From contig URKE01000051.1 of NCBI GenBank assembly GCA_900548285.1, forward strand, positions 1-12,185: a stretch of DNA of 12,185 nucleotides, read 5' to 3'. The translations under genes were made by a program, and so were the position numbers. Source of the DNA: an uncultured Eubacteriales bacterium (GTDB lineage Bacteria; Bacillota; Clostridia; Christensenellales; Borkfalkiaceae). The notes below the pieces were generated by a model. The model was not told where the DNA came from. It worked only from the letters and a program-made list of their open reading frames with translations, and did not search any database. Positions 7,363 through 12,185 of the stretch are shown piece by piece; position 1 is the stretch's first letter, and every line of letters begins with the position of its first letter.

Positions 7363-8691
7363 TCATTTGTAAATTTTCTTAATCGTTCCGAGAAGCGACA
7401 TTCCGCCCGTGGATGTAATTTCAACGTCTGCGAATTTTCCGATGACGTTCACCGCGCTCTGACAATACGCCATTCTGCCTTTTTCGTCGCGTCCGATATA
7501 AGTTTTCTTCTTTTCGTCGTAATCCTCGAAAAGTATTTCGACCGTTTTGCCTATATACGATAAAGAATCCTTGCGGTTTCTTTCGTTCTGCGCATCGACA
7601 AGCCGCATGATTCTGTCTTTTTTTGTACCCGCGTCGATCTGCCCTTCCATGGCGGCGGCTTTCGTTCCCTCTCTCGGAGAATAGACAAACGTGAACGCGC
7701 CGTAGAAGCCGACTTCGTTGACAAGACTAAGCGTATCTATGAATTCTTCTTCCGTTTCAGTGGGAAACCCCACGATTATGTCGGTCGTTATAGCGCAATC
7801 CGGAATTAATTTACGGATCGTCGCGATTTCGCCGAGATACTGCTCTCTCGTATATCTTCGGTTCATCTCTTTCAGAATCCTGTCCGATCCCGACTGAACC
7901 GGCAAATGAATAGCCTTACATGCGTGCGGGTTATTTTTTATCGCGACGACAACTTCTTCCGTAAGATCCTTAGGGTGATTCGACATAAATCTCAGACGGA
8001 ATTTGCCGTCGATTTTTCCGATTTCGTCAAGAAGCATTGCGAAATTTACTTTATCGCCAAGATCTTTTCCGTAAGAGTTTACGTTCTGTCCGAGCAAGGT
8101 TATTTCCTTATAACCGTCGGCAAGAAGGCTTTTTATTTCCGTAATTATGTTTTCCGGCTGTCTGCTGCGTTCCCTGCCTCTGACGTAAGGAACGACGCAA
8201 TAAGAACAAAAATTGTTGCAACCGTACATAATGTTAACCCACGCGTTGGGAAAACTCGAACGAAGAGGTTTGATTCCTTCGACTATTTCGCTGTTTTTTT
8301 CGAGTATTTCCACGAGGCGTTTTTTCGAATCGATTTTCTTTTGCAGAAGTTCGCCGAATTTATCTATGTTATACGTTCCGATAATCATATCTACGTAAGG
8401 ATAAGACTTCAGAAGTTTTTCGGAAAAATTGCCCTGCTGCGTCATGCAGCCGCAAACCGCGATGACAAGTTGCGGATTTTCGCTTTTGAGTTTTTTCAAC
8501 ATTCCGATATTGCCGAAAGCGTGTTGTTCGGCGTTTTCTCTCACGCAACAGGTGTTGAAAACAATAACGTCCGCGTCCTCGGGCTTTTTACACTCGGCGT
8601 ACCCCATTCCGCCGAGAATCCCCGCAATCTTTTCGGATTCGTGAACGTTCATCTGACACCCGTACGTATGTATAATATAGTTCTTACTCAT
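7363..8691 (-). CDS. miaB: MiaB, tRNA-2-methylthio-N6-dimethylallyladenosine synthase (radical SAM)
   Basis: MiaB adds sulfur and a methyl group to i6A37 made by MiaA, giving ms2i6A37, which stabilises codon pairing. The 442 residues match the methylthiotransferase layout. The N-terminal domain has the auxiliary cluster cysteines Cys12 (TYGCQMN), Cys48 (NTCCVRENA) and Cys82 (CGCMTQQ). The radical SAM core has Cys158, Cys162 and Cys165 (YGCNNFCSYC) followed by VPYVRGRERSR. The C-terminal TRAM domain spans about 375-440. TYGCQMN, CCVRENAE and SRQP favour MiaB over the related MtaB and RimO. It is the first gene of the leftward operon. The ATG at 8691 is fixed by family alignment, since Cys12 is needed and the next Met is after it. 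No ribosome binding site precedes it and a -10 box ends eight bases upstream. Confidence 0.96.
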   Translation of the reverse strand: MSKNYIIHTYGCQMNVHESEKIAGILGGMGYAECKKPEDADVIVFNTCCVRENAEQHAFGNIGMLKKLKSENPQLVIAVCGCMTQQGNFSEKLLKSYPYVDMIIGTYNIDKFGELLQKKIDSKKRLVEILEKNSEIVEGIKPLRSSFPNAWVNIMYGCNNFCSYCVVPYVRGRERSRQPENIITEIKSLLADGYKEITLLGQNVNSYGKDLGDKVNFAMLLDEIGKIDGKFRLRFMSNHPKDLTEEVVVAIKNNPHACKAIHLPVQSGSDRILKEMNRRYTREQYLGEIATIRKLIPDCAITTDIIVGFPTETEEEFIDTLSLVNEVGFYGAFTFVYSPREGTKAAAMEGQIDAGTKKDRIMRLVDAQNERNRKDSLSYIGKTVEILFEDYDEKKKTYIGRDEKGRMAYCQSAVNVIGKFADVEITSTGGMSLLGTIKKIYK

Positions 8692-8699
8692 AATAAAGT

Positions 8700-8728
8700 A
8701 TTATACAGCAAATATCTTTTTTTTTCAA
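8700..8728 (-). promoter_or_regulatory. Promoter of the miaB-mutS-mutL-miaA operon
   Basis: On the minus strand TTGAAA (8723-8728), a 17-base spacer and a perfect TATAAT (8700-8705) make a near-consensus sigma-A promoter. Transcription should start at about 8693, only two or three bases before the miaB ATG at 8691, which would make the mRNA leaderless or nearly so. Confidence 0.7.
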
Positions 8729-8750
8729 GTATTTTAAACGTCAGGTTATA

Positions 8751-8756
8751 CATAAT
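8751..8756 (+). promoter_or_regulatory. Candidate -10 box of the penicillin-binding protein gene
   Basis: CATAAT differs from TATAAT at one base and lies six bases before the GTG start, with TATACA and TAATAT as overlapping alternatives. No good -35 box is found 16-18 bases upstream. If any of these is used, the leader would be zero to four bases. The promoter could instead lie farther left, inside or beyond the miaB start. Confidence 0.3.
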
Positions 8757-8762
8757 ATTACC

Positions 8763-10976
8763 GTGAAAACTTTAAAAATTATTTCGGCAATCATCGCGGC
8801 GGTTTTTATCGTTGCGGCAACCGTCGTTGCGGCTGTTTTCGTCGCATATTTTATATTAACCTCAGACGTTAAACTCGATGAGGAAAAACTCGCTGTCCGG
8901 ACGCCCGCCTGCGTTATTTACGCCGACGACGGCAGCATTATCGAGGAAAGCGTGCAAACGAATTACGTCGAGACGGATAAAATTCCCGATATAACGAAAA
9001 AGGCGTTTATCGCGACCGAAGATAAAAGATTTTATAATCACGGCGGCGTCGACTTTAAAGGCATACTCCGCGCAGGCGCGCGAAATATTTTTTCGGGGAA
9101 ACTTAAAGAGGGCGGCTCGACGATAAGTCAGCAATTGGTGAAAAACGCATACCTCTCCGGAGAAAAAACTCTGATGCGAAAGTTTAAAGAAATCAAACTC
9201 GCAAGGCTTCTCGAAAAAAGATACTCAAAGGACAAAATACTCGAAATATATCTGAACACGATTTACTTCGGAAAGGGGATTTACGGAATATCCGACGCGG
9301 CGAAACGATATCTCGGCAAGGACGTTTCAGATATCGACGCGGCCGAATCGGCTATACTCGCGGGCGTTATAAAATCGCCGAGAAAATATAATCCCGTCGA
9401 TAATTTTAAAAATTCACAGTCGCGGAAAAACCTGATTCTGAAACTTATGCGAGAACAGAATTATCTGACGGACGTTGAATATAATATCTCAAAAAATAAA
9501 GATATAATCATCGATTTTAAAACTGATTACGAAACGCATAACGAACTGATAGACATCATAAAAAAGTCCGCTTGCTCAAAATTAGGTTTTGAAAACGATG
9601 CGGAACTGAACGGTTATAAAATATACACATCTATAAGCAAACCCGCTCTTTCTTATATCGGTAAGCCGAGCGATTACTCTATCGATTGCGATTATACCGT
9701 CATCATTGCCGACGTCGCGAAAAAGAAAATAATCGCTTATGATTCGTCCGTCGGCGACCTGAAAAGATGTCCCGCGTCAGCTGCAAAGCCATGGCTTATT
9801 TACGCTCCTGCCTTAGAAGAAAAACTGATTTCCGAAGCGACGAAAATATCCGATGAGAAAATAAATTACGGCGGATACTCCCCTTCCAATGCCGACGGAA
9901 AATATCACGGCTATGTAAGCGCGAAAGAGGCTTTGTCCAAAAGTTATAACGTTCCGTCGGTGAAACTCGCCGACGCGCTCGGCATAGACAAAATAAAAAA
10001 ATACGCAAAATTGCTTAACGTTGAGTTTGAAAACGACGATTTATCCGTCGGACTCGGAAATCTTTCGGGCGGGATAACCATTTCGTCGCTTCTCTCCTGC
10101 TACACTCCTTTTATAAACAACGGTAAATATTACGAACCCGATTCCGTCGAAAAAATAATCGATCCGAAAGGAAAAGTCGTCTACTCTTCGCGCGTCGACG
10201 AAAGGCAGGTTTTTTCCGATTCCACTGCTTTTATCATAAACGACATGCTAAAAGAAACCGTTAAAAAAGGTACGGCAAAAAAACTTTCCTCTTTCCCGTT
10301 TGCGATTTGCGCCAAAACCGGGACGAATGGAACGAAACAAGGCAACGTCGACGCATACTGCGTTGCTTACACAACGGAACATATAATCGCCGTCCGCCTC
10401 GGAAATGCCGACGGCAAAAAAATGGACAACACGATTTCGGGCGGAAATTATCCGACGCTTATGGTTAAAGATATTCTCGAAAATCTTTATAAAACTCACA
10501 GTCCGAATGATTTTATCATACCAGATTCCGTTCGTGAAATTTTTATCGCAAAAGACGAGTATGAAAAAAATCACAAGATCGCCGTAATGGGAAAAGACGA
10601 TAAAAATTCGTTATCGTTTTATTTTTCCGCAGACAATTTACCGACGGAAAAGTACGAACCCAAAGAAATTTCGCCTGACATAAAAGATTATAAAATCTCT
10701 TATAATAACGGAGAAATTACAATTTCGGTCACGACGAATGAAAGTTGCGGATTTTACATTCTCGACAACAAAATGAACGTTATATTTAAATCGGAAAAAT
10801 CTGCCGACTATATAATTTCAAATCTTGAAGCGGATACAGAATACCTGTTTTATGTTCAACCATATCTGACAAACGACGGCGGTAAAGAAATAAAAGGAGA
10901 GTTAAAAAAACTTCCGACCGTTAAAACGGACGGAAGAAATAAACCGATTGTCGATTCCCCTTGGTGGGAAGAATAA
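8763..10976 (+). CDS. Class A penicillin-binding protein (bifunctional transglycosylase/transpeptidase)
   Basis: This enzyme polymerises lipid II into glycan strands and cross-links their peptides outside the membrane. Of 737 residues, about 5-33 form a single membrane anchor with a short cytoplasmic start. The GT51 transglycosylase (about 55-225) has catalytic Glu86 (ATEDKRFYNHGG), GGSTISQQLVKN, and Glu161 (ILEIYLNTIYFG). The transpeptidase (about 295-560) has all three motifs: Ser339-x-x-Lys342 (PASAAKP), Ser394-Tyr-Asn396 (SYN) and Lys518-Thr-Gly (KTGT). Residues 638-722 look like one fibronectin type III-like domain (strands ISYNNGEITISVTT, a late LEADTEYLFYVQPY), followed by a short tail ending SPWWEE. 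The GTG start is the only one upstream of the anchor, and no ribosome binding site is seen near it. Resembles PBP1a/PonA of clostridia, but I do not assign a symbol. It is divergent from miaB and convergent with thiI. Confidence 0.93.
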   Translation: MKTLKIISAIIAAVFIVAATVVAAVFVAYFILTSDVKLDEEKLAVRTPACVIYADDGSIIEESVQTNYVETDKIPDITKKAFIATEDKRFYNHGGVDFKGILRAGARNIFSGKLKEGGSTISQQLVKNAYLSGEKTLMRKFKEIKLARLLEKRYSKDKILEIYLNTIYFGKGIYGISDAAKRYLGKDVSDIDAAESAILAGVIKSPRKYNPVDNFKNSQSRKNLILKLMREQNYLTDVEYNISKNKDIIIDFKTDYETHNELIDIIKKSACSKLGFENDAELNGYKIYTSISKPALSYIGKPSDYSIDCDYTVIIADVAKKKIIAYDSSVGDLKRCPASAAKPWLIYAPALEEKLISEATKISDEKINYGGYSPSNADGKYHGYVSAKEALSKSYNVPSVKLADALGIDKIKKYAKLLNVEFENDDLSVGLGNLSGGITISSLLSCYTPFINNGKYYEPDSVEKIIDPKGKVVYSSRVDERQVFSDSTAFIINDMLKETVKKGTAKKLSSFPFAICAKTGTNGTKQGNVDAYCVAYTTEHIIAVRLGNADGKKMDNTISGGNYPTLMVKDILENLYKTHSPNDFIIPDSVREIFIAKDEYEKNHKIAVMGKDDKNSLSFYFSADNLPTEKYEPKEISPDIKDYKISYNNGEITISVTTNESCGFYILDNKMNVIFKSEKSADYIISNLEADTEYLFYVQPYLTNDGGKEIKGELKKLPTVKTDGRNKPIVDSPWWEE

Positions 10977-10979
10977 CGT

Positions 10980-11015
10980 AAAAATAACGCCGACGCAAAT
11001 CAGACGCCGGCGTTA
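10980..11015 (-). terminator. Hairpin terminator of thiI
   Basis: TAACGCCG (10985-10992) pairs with CGGCGTTA (11008-11015), with a further CG-CG pairing after one A-C mismatch and a nine-base loop. Read leftward, the stem runs into TTTTT (10980-10984), so it suits thiI, whose stop is five bases before it. Read rightward, the stem is followed by AAAAATTATAATT, not a T run, so it is a poor terminator for the penicillin-binding protein gene. Confidence 0.75.
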
Positions 11016-11019
11016 AAAA

Positions 11020-12177
11020 TTATAATTCGATTACTTCGACTTCGTTCATCGCGGAACGGACAAGTTCTTCAACGTCGAGTTTCGATTCCTCTTTCAGCAC
11101 TTTATCCATTCTCGGTTTGATAACCGGAAATTTGGGAAGAAACACCGTGCAACAATCTTCGTAAGGCAAAATCGAAGTTTCATAGGTATCGATTTTGTTG
11201 GCTATTTCAATCGTTTCAAGTTTATCAAACGCAATGAGCGGTCTGAAAACGGGCATTTTCACAACCGAGTTTGACGAGGTAATGCTCTCCGTTGTCTGGC
11301 TGGCAACCTGCCCTAAACTTTCGCCTGTGATAATCGCCTGACCGCCGTGAATTTCGGCAAGACGTTCGGTTATACGCATCATAAATCTGCGCATCATCGT
11401 AATCATAAATTCTTCGGAACATTTCTGATGAATCTCTTCCTGAATATGAGTGAATTTAACAACGTACAGAGTCATTCCCGAAGAATATTCAGCCAACTTT
11501 TTACCGAGAGTGATAACCTTTTCTTTCGCCGCCTCGCCGGTATAAGGATAACTATGAAAATGCACCGCGGCGAGTTTCATTCCGCGCTTACACATCATAT
11601 ATCCCGCAACGGGGCTGTCGATTCCGCCGGAGAGCATCAGAAATCCTTTACCCGACGAACCGACGGGCATACCGCCGACGCCTTTGATAACACCCGAATA
11701 AACGAGCGTTTCGCCGTTTTCCCTTATGTCTATATGGACGACAAAAGCCGGTTTTTTAACGTCGACCTTGAACTTGCCCGGATAAGTTTCGAGAACCCTC
11801 CCGCCGACCTCCGCGGAAAGTTCGACGGAGTGCATCGGGAAAGTTTTATCCGCTCTGTTTGTTTCGACTTTAAAAGTACCGCTTTTCCCGTCGCAGATTT
11901 TTATCGCCGCTTCGGCAATTTTGTCTACGTCGCTCTCAACGCACAACGCCTCGCTCAAAGTATGAATTCCGCTGACTTTAAGAAGTTTCGACACGATAAG
12001 TTCGTAATCGTTCTCGTCAAAATCCTCTATGAGATATCTCATCTGAAGTTTTACGATGTTGAATTTAACGTCTGCAAGCGCTTTTTTAATATTCGATTCG
12101 AGAAGGTTTACAAAATAAAATCTGTTTTTCCCTTTAAGGAAAATTTCGCACACTCTTACGATAATTACTTTTTTCAT
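11020..12177 (-). CDS. thiI: ThiI, tRNA 4-thiouridine synthase / thiamine sulfur carrier
   Basis: ThiI adenylates U8 of tRNA and replaces its oxygen with sulfur to give s4U; it can also pass sulfur to the thiazole route of thiamine. The 385 residues have a ferredoxin-like N-terminal domain, a THUMP domain (about 60-165) that grips the tRNA acceptor end, and a PP-loop ATPase with SGGIDSP at 183-189. There is no rhodanese domain, as is usual in Bacillota. Cys342 and Cys343 (EDCCTVFLPKFPVIKP) lie where E. coli Cys344 does and may carry the sulfur. The family's RYGE near the start reads RVCE here, putting Cys10 in place of the glycine. The ATG at 12177 gives a normal N-terminus, but any ribosome binding site is beyond the window. 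A cysteine desulfurase gene often lies upstream of thiI; that cannot be checked here. Confidence 0.95.
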   Translation of the reverse strand: MKKVIIVRVCEIFLKGKNRFYFVNLLESNIKKALADVKFNIVKLQMRYLIEDFDENDYELIVSKLLKVSGIHTLSEALCVESDVDKIAEAAIKICDGKSGTFKVETNRADKTFPMHSVELSAEVGGRVLETYPGKFKVDVKKPAFVVHIDIRENGETLVYSGVIKGVGGMPVGSSGKGFLMLSGGIDSPVAGYMMCKRGMKLAAVHFHSYPYTGEAAKEKVITLGKKLAEYSSGMTLYVVKFTHIQEEIHQKCSEEFMITMMRRFMMRITERLAEIHGGQAIITGESLGQVASQTTESITSSNSVVKMPVFRPLIAFDKLETIEIANKIDTYETSILPYEDCCTVFLPKFPVIKPRMDKVLKEESKLDVEELVRSAMNEVEVIEL

Positions 12178-12185
12178 ATGTTTCT

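Noticed and set aside
8692..8762. An SOS box in the miaB/penicillin-binding protein divergent region.
   Set aside because: No GAAC-N4-GTTC-like palindrome is present; AAACGTCAGGTT lacks the symmetry.
7906..8766. A 286-codon open frame on the plus strand opposite miaB.
   Set aside because: It lies antisense to a clear miaB with all cluster cysteines, runs through the divergent promoter region, and its product shows no family features. Its openness follows from the codon bias of miaB.
1..12185. A mobile element, defence island or wholly new multi-gene system.
   Set aside because: All seven full genes belong to known housekeeping families with intact key motifs. There are no transposases, integrases, repeats or blocks of foreign-looking composition.

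Overview
The window is ordinary chromosomal housekeeping DNA from a Bacillota bacterium, most likely a clostridial lineage. The pointers are a Bacillus/Clostridium-type SOS box at lexA, a methylation-independent MutS/MutL pair in which MutL carries the endonuclease motifs, the gene order miaB-mutS-mutL-miaA next to lexA, and a rhodanese-less ThiI with a Cys-Cys motif. Seven genes fill almost the whole window. There are no rRNA or tRNA genes, insertion sequences, phage genes or CRISPR arrays. I found no wholly new system. The best leads are a putative LexA-controlled exonuclease and an apparently leaderless start of the repair/tRNA-modification operon.

Layout. Positions 1-214 are an AT-rich regulatory region with a strong lexA promoter, an overlapping SOS box, a good opposing promoter and the possible start of a leftward gene cut by the window edge. 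Positions 215-1812 (+) are lexA followed by a DEDDh exonuclease with a probable C-terminal BRCT domain; the two overlap by one base. A hairpin at 1828-1859 separates this pair from the convergent leftward operon. Positions 1876-8691 (-) are miaB, mutS, mutL and miaA in order of transcription, with gaps of 8 and 5 bases and then a 22-base overlap. A 71-base divergent region (8692-8762) separates miaB from a rightward class A penicillin-binding protein gene (8763-10976). A second hairpin (10980-11015) lies before the convergent thiI (11020-12177, -), whose upstream signals are outside the window.

How they work together. LexA and the exonuclease form the DNA-damage response arm: the SOS box should repress both until RecA-stimulated cleavage of LexA. 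MutS and MutL repair replication mismatches. MiaA and MiaB make the 2-methylthio-N6-isopentenyl modification at A37 of tRNAs reading UNN codons, and one promoter seems to drive them together with the mismatch repair genes. ThiI adds 4-thiouridine to tRNA and supplies sulfur for thiamine. The penicillin-binding protein builds cell wall and has no evident link to its neighbours.
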